This document shows, one piece after another, positions 1 to 8,181 of a DNA stretch of 47,117 nt. The notes under the pieces were generated by a model, which saw nothing but the letters and a program-made list of their open reading frames with translations, had not been told where the DNA came from and searched no databases. This DNA comes from Prochlorococcus sp. AG-402-I23 (GTDB lineage Bacteria > Cyanobacteriota > Cyanobacteriia > PCC-6307 > Cyanobiaceae): NCBI GenBank assembly GCA_003216915.1, contig QCIB01000012.1, positions 1 through 47,117 on the forward strand, in the 5' to 3' direction. A program made the translations under genes and the position numbers. Position 1 is the stretch's first letter. The number at the start of each line of letters is the position of its first letter.

Positions 1-17
1 GATATTGTTTTTAAAAA

Positions 18-914
18 ATGTCAAAACGTCATCCAGTAGTTGCTGTAACAGGATCTTCAGGAGCAGGAACAAGTACAGTAAAAAGAGCCTTTGAGCATAT
101 TTTTGCCAGAGAAGACATTGTTCCAGCAGTTGTAGAAGGTGATAGTTACCACAGATTTGAAAGAATGCCTATGAAAAAAGCTATGGCAGACGCTCTTTCA
201 AAAGGTGAAAATTTCTCTCATTTTGGTCCAGAGGCTAATCTTTTTGACAAGCTAGAAGAACTTTTTAAAATCTATGGTGAAACTGGAGGAGGAAAGAAAA
301 GATATTATCTACATAGTCTTGAAGAAGCAGATGAGCATAATACAAGACTTGGTACATCCTTGGAACCTGGACAATTTACTCCATGGGAAGATATTCCTGA
401 AGGAACAGACGTACTTTTTTATGAAGGTTTGCATGGCGGGGTAGAAGGTGATGGATACAATGTGGCATCTTATGCTGATTTACTTGTTGGTGTTGTTCCG
501 ATAACAAATTTAGAGTGGATTCAAAAAATCCATAGAGATAACGCAGAAAGAGGTTACTCAGCGGAAACCATTGTGGATACTATATTGAGAAGAATGCCTG
601 ATTATATAAATCACATTTGCCCACAATTCAGCAAAACCGATATTAATTTCCAAAGAATTCCCACAATTGACACTTCTAATCCTTTCATATGTAGGAATAT
701 CCCAACTCCTGATGAGAGCTTTGTGATCATACATTTCAGAAAAGGGGCAAGAGAGAAATGGGGGATTGATTTTCAATACTTGCTTGGAATGATTAACGAT
801 TCATTTATGTCAAGTCCAACAAGTATTGTTGTAAATGGAGGAAAAATGGGTTTCGCAATGGAATTAATTCTCACTCCAATAATTCATAAAATGATTGAGG
901 AGAAAAATAAATAG
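18..914 (+). CDS. prk: Phosphoribulokinase, class I (proteobacterial-type)
   Basis: This enzyme phosphorylates ribulose-5-phosphate with ATP to give the Rubisco substrate ribulose-1,5-bisphosphate, in the Calvin cycle. The 298 residues begin with a P-loop GSSGAGTS at 12-19. The catalytic segment contains D42, H45 and R49, as in Rhodobacter PRK. E136 in LFYEGLHG and the R173-D174 pair after NLEWIQKIH are also conserved. Length and motifs fit the bacterial class I family, not the longer plant and beta-cyanobacterial enzyme. The only cysteines are C201 and C225, so the N-terminal thiol pair used for redox control elsewhere is absent. The ATG at 18 is the natural start. Its upstream region lies outside the window, so regulation cannot be read. 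The identification is very secure. Confidence 0.97.
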   Translation: MSKRHPVVAVTGSSGAGTSTVKRAFEHIFAREDIVPAVVEGDSYHRFERMPMKKAMADALSKGENFSHFGPEANLFDKLEELFKIYGETGGGKKRYYLHSLEEADEHNTRLGTSLEPGQFTPWEDIPEGTDVLFYEGLHGGVEGDGYNVASYADLLVGVVPITNLEWIQKIHRDNAERGYSAETIVDTILRRMPDYINHICPQFSKTDINFQRIPTIDTSNPFICRNIPTPDESFVIIHFRKGAREKWGIDFQYLLGMINDSFMSSPTSIVVNGGKMGFAMELILTPIIHKMIEEKNK

Positions 915-1053
915 TAATCAATTTTCGATTAACAACTCAAATCATTCTATTTCTTACTTTGAGGAATTTTTAATCTAGAGGATCTCAAACTTTTATATAT
1001 CTTTCTTGATAAAAGTACCTTATTTAGATTTAAATAGAAAAAAAGGGAACGTT

Positions 1054-1935
1054 GTGTCATTAATCGACTGGTTTGCCGCAAGGCGTAAAGATCAATTTGT
1101 TGGGAAAGTTTCGCAAGATACTGATGAGGGAGATGGTTTGTGGGTTAAATGTTCAGAATGTTCGCAAGTAGCCTATAGAAAAGACCTAATTTCAAATTTC
1201 AATGTTTGTAGTAATTGTGGACACCACAATAGGATTAATAGCGATGAAAGGATAAATATAATTGCTGACAAAAATTCATTCGAAGAGTTTGATAGTTCAC
1301 TAAGTCCTACAGATCCTTTAGGTTTTAAAGATAGAAGATCATATGCTGATAGAATTAAAGAAAGTCAAGCAGGCACAGGTTTAAGAGATGGAGTCGTAAC
1401 AGGTATCTGTTCTGTAAATTCAATGCCTTTAGCATTAGCTGTTATGGATTTTAGATTTATGGGAGGATCCATGGGTTCAGTAGTTGGTGAAAAAATTACA
1501 AGGATAATTGAGAGAGCAACTTTAGAAAATTTTCCAATTCTTATTGTTTGCGCATCAGGAGGAGCAAGGATGCAAGAAGGCATGTTAAGTCTCATGCAAA
1601 TGGCAAAAATATCTGGAGCACTAAAAAAACATAAAGAGAAAAATCTTCTTTATATGCCCTTATTAACTCATCCAACCACTGGGGGGGTAACAGCAAGTTT
1701 TGCAATGTTAGGTGATTTAATTTTGGCGGAACCTAAAGCTCTTATTGGATTTGCTGGAAGAAGGGTTATAGAACAAACATTAAGAGAAAAATTACCCGAT
1801 AATTTTCAAACAGCTGAATATCTACTTGAGCATGGTTTTGTTGATGTAATAGTTAAAAGGAAAAATCTCAAGGATACTTTGACTAAAATTTTAAAAATTC
1901 ATGGTGTAAAAGAACTTGCAAAAGCAAATTTATAA
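1054..1935 (+). CDS. accD: Acetyl-CoA carboxylase carboxyltransferase beta subunit
   Basis: AccD forms the carboxyltransferase with AccA and transfers the carboxyl group from biotin to acetyl-CoA, giving malonyl-CoA for fatty-acid synthesis. A four-cysteine zinc ribbon is visible (C33-X2-C36 and C52-X2-C55). It is followed by a crotonase-type carboxyltransferase domain with [10 protein letters not shown] and [10 protein letters not shown] chose the GTG at 1054, preceded by AGGGAA, because it gives the family-typical start [17 protein letters not shown] and 293 residues. The same frame stays open back to a TTG at 1006, but that extension is not family-like. The next gene starts one base after the stop. 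Confidence 0.95.
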   Translation: MSLIDWFAARRKDQFVGKVSQDTDEGDGLWVKCSECSQVAYRKDLISNFNVCSNCGHHNRINSDERINIIADKNSFEEFDSSLSPTDPLGFKDRRSYADRIKESQAGTGLRDGVVTGICSVNSMPLALAVMDFRFMGGSMGSVVGEKITRIIERATLENFPILIVCASGGARMQEGMLSLMQMAKISGALKKHKEKNLLYMPLLTHPTTGGVTASFAMLGDLILAEPKALIGFAGRRVIEQTLREKLPDNFQTAEYLLEHGFVDVIVKRKNLKDTLTKILKIHGVKELAKANL

Positions 1936-1936
1936 A

Positions 1937-2332
1937 ATGAAAATTATTTCAAATTTCTTTTATTTTTCTTTAAGCCTTTTATTTTTTATTTTAAATTTTG
2001 CGCCATATTCTTATGGGATAGGAAATGTTGACTGGGTCCTACTAAAAGAGAATAATGAAGGGAAAGAATGGCTTGATAAAGGCAGTATTAAGCCGCTTCC
2101 AAATGGTGAAATAAGTGTCTTAACAAAGTTCTTCAAAAATCCAACTAATTCTGATGATGATGATGGAGAGTTATCACTTTATGTAATGAGAATTAATTGT
2201 GATGAAAAAAAGTTTAAAGATACTTCCATAAATGGAATACCTCAATTCAATTCAAAATGGCAAACTTCCAATAATGATGAACTAATAGATGTAGTTATTG
2301 AAAATAGCTGTTCAGAGTTTATAAATGGATAA
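1937..2332 (+). CDS. Small secreted protein, unknown function
   Basis: The 131-residue protein begins with a lysine and a long hydrophobic stretch (about residues 7-28), then a plausible signal-peptidase region near SYG. This suggests export to the periplasm or thylakoid lumen. The mature part has NVDWVLL, an acidic run of five aspartates, and two cysteines (one near RINCDEK, one near NSCSEF) that could form a disulfide. The tryptophan-led start and the D-K-G-S-I segment faintly resemble surface-adhesin E-like domains, but I would not assign that family by eye. The ATG lies one base after the accD stop and the following oxidoreductase starts two bases after this stop, so the three genes are probably co-transcribed. 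Confidence 0.75.
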   Translation: MKIISNFFYFSLSLLFFILNFAPYSYGIGNVDWVLLKENNEGKEWLDKGSIKPLPNGEISVLTKFFKNPTNSDDDDGELSLYVMRINCDEKKFKDTSINGIPQFNSKWQTSNNDELIDVVIENSCSEFING

Positions 2333-2334
2333 GA

Positions 2335-3432
2335 ATGAATTCTAAAAATAAAAAATTAAAAATAGCAATCGCTGGACTTGGGTTTGGAAAAAAAGTACAT
2401 TTAGAAGCTTTAAAAGAGTCGAATTATTTAACTCCTGTTGCTATTTATCATTATGACAAAAAGCAAAAATCAATTCTAGAAAAAGAAACTGGATTAGAGT
2501 TTTTTCATGATTGGGAAGACTTAGTTAAATCTCAAGAAATTGATGGGATTATTATTGCTACCCCTCCTGAATCAAGATTTAAATTAGCAAAACAAGCTCT
2601 TGAAAATAATAAAAATTTGCTATTAGAAAAACCTGTTTCAATATCGTCCTCTGAAATAGAAGAGCTTCAGAGGATATCTTTGATTAAAAATTTAAGTGTA
2701 TGTGTTGATTTCGAATATAGAGCAGTACCCCTTTTCCTTCAGGCAAAAAAACTTATTGATGAAAATATTTTAGGAGAACTATATTTAGTCAAATTAGATT
2801 GGTTAATGGGTAGCAGATCCGACCCTAAAAGAGCTTGGAATTGGTATTCTTTGGAAGAAAAAGGTGGAGGAGTTATTTGCGCCTTAGGTACTCATGCATT
2901 CGACATGTTGAATTGGTTTTTTGGAGAATCAATAAATGTATCTGGCAAGTTAGCGACATCAATCAAAAAAAGACCTTTAGCTAATTCATCTGATTTTAAT
3001 GATGTTACTAGCGAGGATGTTTGTCTGGCTAATATAGAAATATCAAACTACAGCTCCAATCTTATTCCATGTCAGGTATCTCTATCGTCGATTTCTAAAA
3101 ATGGTAGAGGTTTTAGTTTAGAAATATATGGAAGCGAAGGTTCACTTATTCTTAAAAGCGAGAACCAAAAAGATTATGTCCATGGTTTTAATCTGAAATA
3201 TTCAAACAACGAAAATAAAATACAAAATCTAACTGCAGATTCAAGATTTAATTTTGAAAAAACATGGACTGATGGAAGAATAGCTCCAGTTTTAAGAATT
3301 CAAAATTTATGGGCTGAGAGTATTTTTAATCAAACACCTATCATTCCAGGATTATGTGAGGGACTTGCGAGTCATAAAGTTTGCGAAGCTATAAGAGAAT
3401 CTTCGAAAAGCGGATTAAGAATCAAAATTTAA
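2335..3432 (+). CDS. Gfo/Idh/MocA family oxidoreductase
   Basis: This is a predicted NAD(P)-dependent sugar or cyclitol dehydrogenase; the substrate is unknown. The N-terminal Rossmann fold shows the dinucleotide loop GLGFG at 14-18. The family motif EKP lies at 98-100 and its lysine is normally catalytic. The C-terminal alpha/beta domain carries G-T-H187-A-F-D190, matching the usual G-x-H-x-x-D active-site motif. At 365 residues the length is normal for the family. It begins two bases after the upstream secreted-protein gene. The family can also include biliverdin reductases or scyllo-inositol dehydrogenases, and nothing here picks one. Confidence 0.88.
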   Translation: MNSKNKKLKIAIAGLGFGKKVHLEALKESNYLTPVAIYHYDKKQKSILEKETGLEFFHDWEDLVKSQEIDGIIIATPPESRFKLAKQALENNKNLLLEKPVSISSSEIEELQRISLIKNLSVCVDFEYRAVPLFLQAKKLIDENILGELYLVKLDWLMGSRSDPKRAWNWYSLEEKGGGVICALGTHAFDMLNWFFGESINVSGKLATSIKKRPLANSSDFNDVTSEDVCLANIEISNYSSNLIPCQVSLSSISKNGRGFSLEIYGSEGSLILKSENQKDYVHGFNLKYSNNENKIQNLTADSRFNFEKTWTDGRIAPVLRIQNLWAESIFNQTPIIPGLCEGLASHKVCEAIRESSKSGLRIKI

Positions 3433-3535
3433 AGTTATACATATATAAGTAGCAATTGTCACCCGATAAAGTATTGGATTGATTTTATTTTTTATTCATA
3501 TTCTGGAAAAATCAATTGAACTGAATTATTAAAGA

Positions 3536-4603
3536 ATGGCTTTAAATTATTACAAAAATGAGCTTAAAGAGAATGCTCAATTACTAGCTTCTAAAGGGAA
3601 AGGGATATTAGCGGTAGATGAATCCACTAAAACAGTAGGTAAAAGACTCGCTGGAATTGGCGTTGAGAATACTGAAGACAATAGGAAGGCATATAGAGGA
3701 ATGCTTTTTACTACAGAAGGTCTTGGAAATTATATAAGTGGTGCAATCCTCTTCGAAGAAACTCTTTATCAGAATCACCAAGATGGTGAATCAATGGTTA
3801 AGAAACTAAATGATTTAGGTATTATTCCAGGTATAAAGGTCGATAAAGGTCTAAATCCACTTCCTGGAGGAGGTGATGTAGAAACTTTTTGCTCTGGCCT
3901 AGATGGGTTAGTTGAAAGGGCAGCAAAATATTATGAACAAGGTGCAAGATTTGCAAAGTGGAGAGCAGTTCTGCAAATTACAAATGATGGTTGTCCTTCA
4001 AAACTATCAATTCAAGAGAATGCCTGGGGATTAGCAAGGTATGCAAGATCCGTTCAAGAATCTGGTTTGGTACCAATTATTGAACCTGAAATCTTAATGG
4101 ACGGCGACCATACTATTGAAAAAACTGCTGAAGTACAAGAAGAGGTTATAAAACAAGTTTATATTGCCTGTCAAGCAAATGGAGTTTTTCTAGAAGGAAC
4201 TTTATTAAAACCTTCTATGACTGTTAATGGAGCAGATTGTCAAACAAAGGCTGATCCTATGAAAGTTGCTGAAATGACTATAAGAACTATGGAAAGATGC
4301 GTTCCTGCATCTGTTCCTGGAATAGTTTTCTTATCAGGGGGGTTAAGCGAAGAAGCTGCTTCTGTTTATTTAAATAATATGAACACTCTTTACAGGAAAG
4401 CTTTATGGAATGTTTCATTCTCCTATGGAAGAGCATTACAGCACTCATGCTTAAAGGCCTGGAAAGGAAGCGACGTTGAAGGGGGTCAAAAAGCATTAAT
4501 AGCAAGAGCCCAGGCAAACTCTGAAGCTTCAAAAGGTGCCTATGTATCAGGATCTCAACCTTCATCTGATGAGCAATTGTTTGTGGCAGGCTATACTTAC
4601 TAA
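3536..4603 (+). CDS. fda: Fructose-bisphosphate aldolase, class I
   Basis: The enzyme interconverts fructose-1,6-bisphosphate with dihydroxyacetone phosphate and glyceraldehyde-3-phosphate through a Schiff base. The 355 residues closely match the animal/plant-type class I fold. ILAVDES contains the conserved active-site aspartate. K101 in IKVDKG, K141 in FAKWR, E183 in IIEPEIL and the Schiff-base lysine K225 in GTLLKPSM are all present. The C-terminus ends in a tyrosine, as in other class I aldolases. A class II aldolase follows on the same strand after about 150 bases that contain a possible promoter, so the two are probably transcribed separately. The identification is secure. Confidence 0.97.
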   Translation: MALNYYKNELKENAQLLASKGKGILAVDESTKTVGKRLAGIGVENTEDNRKAYRGMLFTTEGLGNYISGAILFEETLYQNHQDGESMVKKLNDLGIIPGIKVDKGLNPLPGGGDVETFCSGLDGLVERAAKYYEQGARFAKWRAVLQITNDGCPSKLSIQENAWGLARYARSVQESGLVPIIEPEILMDGDHTIEKTAEVQEEVIKQVYIACQANGVFLEGTLLKPSMTVNGADCQTKADPMKVAEMTIRTMERCVPASVPGIVFLSGGLSEEAASVYLNNMNTLYRKALWNVSFSYGRALQHSCLKAWKGSDVEGGQKALIARAQANSEASKGAYVSGSQPSSDEQLFVAGYTY

Positions 4604-4698
4604 CTAAAAAAAATCCTAAAAATATACTCTGGGTCATAAAATTAGTTTCTTTAATTTAGTATTTTGTATATCTAATGACGTGACATTTGATACCTATT

Positions 4699-4704
4699 TA
4701 TACT
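4699..4704 (+). promoter_or_regulatory. Possible -10 element upstream of class II aldolase
   Basis: TATACT lies about 48 bases before the aldolase start and matches the cyanobacterial sigma-70 -10 consensus TANNNT. No convincing -35 is visible. A short ATGCT/AGCAT repeat (4721-4725 and 4732-4736) would fall in the leader. The element suggests that the class II aldolase has its own promoter downstream of fda. In DNA this A+T-rich such matches are common. Confidence 0.35.
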
Positions 4705-4752
4705 AAACTCTCGGAAACATATGCTTTACATAGCATTTAACTTATTTTAATT

Positions 4753-5826
4753 ATGGCCCTCGTTCCACTAAGACTACTTTTAGATCACGCTGCTGAGAAT
4801 GGTTACGGTATTCCAGCTTTCAATGTTAATAACCTTGAGCAAGTTCAAGCAATCATGGAAGCAGCATATGAAACTGATAGTCCTGTAATCCTCCAAGCTT
4901 CAAGAGGGGCAAGAAATTATGCAGGAGAAATTTTCTTACGTCATCTAATCCTTGCTGCTACAGAAACATATCCTAATATTCCAGTGGTAATGCACCAAGA
5001 CCATGGTAATGAGCCATCAACATGTTATTCAGCAGCAATAAATGGTTTCACATCAGTAATGATGGATGGTTCTCTAGAGGCAGATGCAAAAACACCCGCT
5101 AGTTACGAATATAATGTTGCAGTTACTAAAAAAGTAGTAGATTTTGCTCATTCAGTTGGGGTTAGTGTTGAAGGAGAATTAGGTTGCTTAGGTTCATTAG
5201 AAACAGGGAAAGGTGAAGCAGAAGATGGACATGGATTTGAAGGTGAACTTTCTACAGATATGCTTTTGACTGATCCTGAAGAAGCTGCAGATTTTGTTGC
5301 TAAAACAAAAGTTGATGCATTAGCTATTGCTATAGGTACAAGTCATGGTGCTTATAAATTCACAAGAAAACCTACAGGAGAAGTTCTTGCAATAAGCAGA
5401 ATTGCTGAAATTCATAAAGCACTTCCAAATACCCATCTTGTAATGCATGGATCTAGTTCAGTTCCTCAAGAATGGTTGGATATCATTAACAAATATGGTG
5501 GAGAAATTCCTCAAACATATGGTGTTCCTGTTGAAGAGATTCAAGAGGGAATAAGAAATGGAGTTAGGAAAGTCAACATTGATACCGATAACAGACTTGC
5601 TTTCACCGCCGCGGTTAGAGAGGCAGCATTTGCTGATAAGGCAAACTTTGACCCAAGACATTTCAACAAACCTGCTAGAAAATACATGAAGCAAGTTTGT
5701 CTTGATAGATACAAGCAGTTCTGGTGCGAAGGTCAAGCAAGTAAGATCAAACAAAACAGCACAAATTATTTTGCTGACCTTTACGCAAAAGGTGCTTTAG
5801 ATCCAAAAGTAAAAGCTGCTTTTTAA
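4753..5826 (+). CDS. cbbA: Fructose-bisphosphate aldolase, class II
   Basis: This zinc-dependent aldolase serves the Calvin cycle and gluconeogenesis and probably also condenses erythrose-4-phosphate with DHAP. The 357 residues contain the metal and catalytic motif H81-Q-D83-H84, the EGELGCLGS segment with the second metal-binding glutamate, the histidine motifs GTSHGAYKF and [10 protein letters not shown], and NIDTD near the C-terminus. These fit the CbbA/FbaA type of class II aldolase. It has no sequence similarity to the class I enzyme just upstream. A strong hairpin terminator begins about 20 bases after the stop. In cyanobacteria this class is usually the main Calvin-cycle aldolase. Confidence 0.97.
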   Translation: MALVPLRLLLDHAAENGYGIPAFNVNNLEQVQAIMEAAYETDSPVILQASRGARNYAGEIFLRHLILAATETYPNIPVVMHQDHGNEPSTCYSAAINGFTSVMMDGSLEADAKTPASYEYNVAVTKKVVDFAHSVGVSVEGELGCLGSLETGKGEAEDGHGFEGELSTDMLLTDPEEAADFVAKTKVDALAIAIGTSHGAYKFTRKPTGEVLAISRIAEIHKALPNTHLVMHGSSSVPQEWLDIINKYGGEIPQTYGVPVEEIQEGIRNGVRKVNIDTDNRLAFTAAVREAAFADKANFDPRHFNKPARKYMKQVCLDRYKQFWCEGQASKIKQNSTNYFADLYAKGALDPKVKAAF

Positions 5827-5844
5827 TTTCTTCCTAAATTAAAT

Positions 5845-5877
5845 AAAAAAGACCTCCAAAATTGGGGGTCTTTTTTT
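5845..5877. terminator. Bidirectional intrinsic terminator between cbbA and purQ
   Basis: GACCTCC (5851-5857) pairs with GGGGGTC (5864-5870) across a short AATT-rich loop, with one G-T pair. A run of six A on the left and seven T on the right extend the stem and supply U-tracts for both strands. It therefore fits Rho-independent termination of the plus-strand aldolase and of the minus-strand purS-purQ operon. The T-run overlaps the purQ stop codon (complement of 5876-5878). It is the clearest intrinsic terminator in the window. Confidence 0.85.
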
Positions 5878-6541
5878 ATTTCAATATTAATGATTTTAAT
5901 GTAAAGAGACCATCAGTCCCACCAATTGTCTCGTCACATGCTCGCTCTGGATGAGGCATTAAACCTAGAACATTTCCCTTTTCATTAGTTATGCCTGCGA
6001 TATCGAATGAGGAGCCATTAGGATTATTTTTATATCTCAAAGCAATCAATTCATTATCTACAAGTTTTTTTAAAGTATCAGAATCACAATGATATCTTCC
6101 TTCCCCATGCGCTATTGGCAACTTAATAGTTTGTTTTTCATCTCCATTATTAAACCAACCTCCTTTTGAAGAAACAATATCCAGTTCGACATCATCACAG
6201 ATAAAATTAAGATTTTTATTAGCAACAAGAGCACCAGGCAAAAAGCCTGATTCAGTCAAAATTTGAAATCCATTACAAATTCCTAAAACTTTTTTCCCGC
6301 TTTTAACAAACTCATCCAAGGCATTTATTAATGGAGAGAATCTCGCAATTGCTCCGCATCTTAAATAATCACCATAGCTAAATCCTCCAGGTAAAACTAT
6401 TGCATCTACTTCACTTAAATCTGAAGACTCGTGCCACAAGTATTTTGTTCTTATATCTAGACAACCTTCCAATGCCCATGAAACATCACGATCACAATTA
6501 GAACCAGGGAAGACAACAACTCCTACAGTAAAATTATCCAT
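5876..6541 (-). CDS. purQ: Phosphoribosylformylglycinamidine synthase, glutaminase subunit
   Basis: PurQ releases ammonia from glutamine for PurL, which converts FGAR to FGAM in purine synthesis. The 221-residue class I glutamine amidotransferase has the nucleophile C89 in GICNGFQIL and the catalytic pair H197/E199 in MPHPERA. The N-terminal FPGSNCDRD and HGEGRY motifs are typical of PurQ. Translation starts with ATG one base after the purS stop, so the two are coupled. PurL, the synthetase subunit, is not in this window. The stop codon lies in the T-run of the shared terminator, leaving no 3' untranslated spacer. Confidence 0.97.
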   Translation of the reverse strand: MDNFTVGVVVFPGSNCDRDVSWALEGCLDIRTKYLWHESSDLSEVDAIVLPGGFSYGDYLRCGAIARFSPLINALDEFVKSGKKVLGICNGFQILTESGFLPGALVANKNLNFICDDVELDIVSSKGGWFNNGDEKQTIKLPIAHGEGRYHCDSDTLKKLVDNELIALRYKNNPNGSSFDIAGITNEKGNVLGLMPHPERACDETIGGTDGLFTLKSLILK

Positions 6542-6542
6542 C

Positions 6543-6797
6543 TTATAATTTTTTTAGTGAATACTCATAATCTTCAATAACAGTATTTGCGAATAACCTA
6601 TCACACAATAAATCAATTTTTTCTCTTACTTCGTTTTCATCATTACCTTCAATTTTCACCTCAATCATTTTTCCTATACGTAATGATTTTATTCCCTCGG
6701 CTCCAAGTTTTATAGAAGCAGATTTAGTAGCTTCCCCTGCTGGATCTAAAACTGAGGGTCTTAGTCTTACAATAACTTTTACAGCAAATTGGTCCAA
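6543..6797 (-). CDS. purS: Phosphoribosylformylglycinamidine synthase subunit PurS
   Basis: PurS is the small structural subunit that bridges PurQ and PurL in the three-part FGAM synthase of cyanobacteria and Gram-positive bacteria. The 84-residue protein has the typical [16 protein letters not shown] start and the LRIGKMIEV segment, and normal length. The start codon is TTG (complement of 6795-6797); no ATG or GTG is available in frame nearby. It leads a two-gene purS-purQ operon. The roughly 100 bases upstream, before the small ORF on the same strand, hold no other recognisable feature. Confidence 0.93.
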   Translation of the reverse strand: MDQFAVKVIVRLRPSVLDPAGEATKSASIKLGAEGIKSLRIGKMIEVKIEGNDENEVREKIDLLCDRLFANTVIEDYEYSLKKL

Positions 6798-6896
6798 TTA
6801 AAAATTAATTTCTACTAGAAGATTAGTTTAAATTTTAATAAAAAGTACTATTGATTAATAAACAAATATTTTTTTACCTTAAGGTTTTCTGAGTTA

Positions 6897-7061
6897 TTAA
6901 ATGTTTATGTAACCTCTACCAAAACAAACTAAGCAAGTCCTTCTTGAATTTTCATGAGTTTTAAAATTTCCTGCACCTCCACATTTTGAACATTTTATTT
7001 TATCAATTGAAGTAACATCATCAGAGATTATTTGTTTTAAAGCAATTTTTGGATTTTCCAT
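6897..7061 (-). CDS. 54-residue zinc-ribbon-like small protein
   Basis: This short ORF was read directly from the minus strand: ATG at the complement of 7059-7061, TAA at 6897-6899. It encodes two cysteine knuckles, C24-X2-C27 followed by GGAG and C43-X2-C46 followed by FGRG. These are two copies of the CxxCxGxG repeat found in the DnaJ cysteine-rich domain, which suggests one structural zinc site. The first 20 residues are predicted helical and charged. It lies between the CobW-family gene upstream and purS downstream on the same strand. Similar mini DnaJ-type zinc fingers in cyanobacteria are often annotated as hypothetical. The regular cysteine spacing makes a chance ORF unlikely. Its function is unknown. 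Confidence 0.75.
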   Translation of the reverse strand: MENPKIALKQIISDDVTSIDKIKCSKCGGAGNFKTHENSRRTCLVCFGRGYINI

Positions 7062-7107
7062 CTTGGGCTGTCTACTGTAGTAAGTATCCTGGCAGCTAAC
7101 TATAAAG

Positions 7108-8172
7108 TCAAATTGCTATTGTTTGGTCACTTAAAATCTTAAATTTCTCTTTAATTTTTCTATTGAAAGTTTTTATAGATTTTTCATCAAAGGAAATTAT
7201 TACTAATTCAAGTCCAGCATTATCATTTGGTCTCCAACAATTATTTGGAGCTTCTTCAAACCAAGTATTAATTTTATTTCCAACAATTTGTATTTGTAAA
7301 GGCAATGATTTGTTTGGGATCCAAATACGTCCTTTTATTCGAAGAATGTTTAATTCATCCAAGATTTTTGACATCTCCTTTTCAAATTCATTTTTTTCAA
7401 GGAAATAATTTAATTTAAATGAATCTGATACAAGCTCAACATGATTATGGTCATGTTCTTCCGTTAAAAATTCTTTATAAGTCTCTTTTTTAAAATTAAA
7501 ATCAAATAGATAATTTAAATCAATTTTGCCGTTCTTGGATTTAAGGACTGGTGTAGATGAATTTAGACTTCCTTGAATTTTATTTTTTACAACGTCAAAC
7601 TGATCATCATTTAAGATATCTGATCTAGAGACTAAAACGATATCAGAAACTTCTAGTTGCTCCTCAAAAAGTTCATCTATAGTGGCGTTGTGATCAATTT
7701 TATCAGTTTCATTATATTGTTTTGTTATTTTATTTAAATCATTAATTGGTGAACCATTAAGCATAGATTCTCCATTAACGATACCAACAACAACATCAAG
7801 GTAGATGGAAGACCTAATCTCAGGCCAGTTAAGTGCTTGAATTAAGGGAATTGGTAGTGCCAAACCACTTGTTTCGATAATTATTGATTCGATAGGAGGA
7901 TTAAATTCTATAAGAGCTTTTATTGATGGAACAAAATCATCTTGAACAGTACAACATAAACATCCATTGTTTAATTCGATTACGCAGTCGTCCTCAGATT
8001 CATCACGTTTATCACAACTTTTAATCAAATCACCGTCAATTCCAACATCACCAAATTCATTAATTATTAAACCAAATTTTTTATTACTCTCTTTTAATAG
8101 ATATCTTAGAAAAGTTGTTTTACCTGAGCCAAGAAATCCCGAAACAACTATAACTGGTATTTTTTTTTTCAT
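7108..8172 (-). CDS. CobW/COG0523-family GTPase, putative metallochaperone
   Basis: This is a G3E-family P-loop GTPase of the CobW/ZNG1/YjiA group, proteins that deliver zinc, cobalt or other metals to client enzymes. Walker A GFLGSGKT lies at 12-19. The family metal motif C71-L-C73-C74 follows ELNNG, and IIETSGLALP forms the Walker B region. The usual guanine-recognition NKxD appears as SRSD, a variant. A histidine cluster EEHDHNH sits in the linker before the C-terminal CobW domain. At 354 residues the length is typical. The exported pentapeptide protein lies 9 bases upstream on the same strand. The old name CobW does not establish a role in cobalamin synthesis. Confidence 0.88.
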   Translation of the reverse strand: MKKKIPVIVVSGFLGSGKTTFLRYLLKESNKKFGLIINEFGDVGIDGDLIKSCDKRDESEDDCVIELNNGCLCCTVQDDFVPSIKALIEFNPPIESIIIETSGLALPIPLIQALNWPEIRSSIYLDVVVGIVNGESMLNGSPINDLNKITKQYNETDKIDHNATIDELFEEQLEVSDIVLVSRSDILNDDQFDVVKNKIQGSLNSSTPVLKSKNGKIDLNYLFDFNFKKETYKEFLTEEHDHNHVELVSDSFKLNYFLEKNEFEKEMSKILDELNILRIKGRIWIPNKSLPLQIQIVGNKINTWFEEAPNNCWRPNDNAGLELVIISFDEKSIKTFNRKIKEKFKILSDQTIAI

Positions 8173-8181
8173 CTTTGATGA

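Noticed and set aside
1006..1053. Longer accD with TTG start
   Set aside because: The extra 16 residues do not belong to the AccD family, whereas the GTG at 1054 has an AGGGAA sequence in front and gives the typical start.
3478..3516. 9-bp inverted repeat (ATTGATTTT / AAAATCAAT) before the class I aldolase
   Set aside because: The arms are A/T-rich with a 21-base loop; this can arise by chance in such DNA, so it is not called a regulatory element.
4287..4637. 116-residue open frame antisense to the class I aldolase
   Set aside because: It overlaps conserved aldolase coding sequence and reads as random Leu/Gln-rich sequence.
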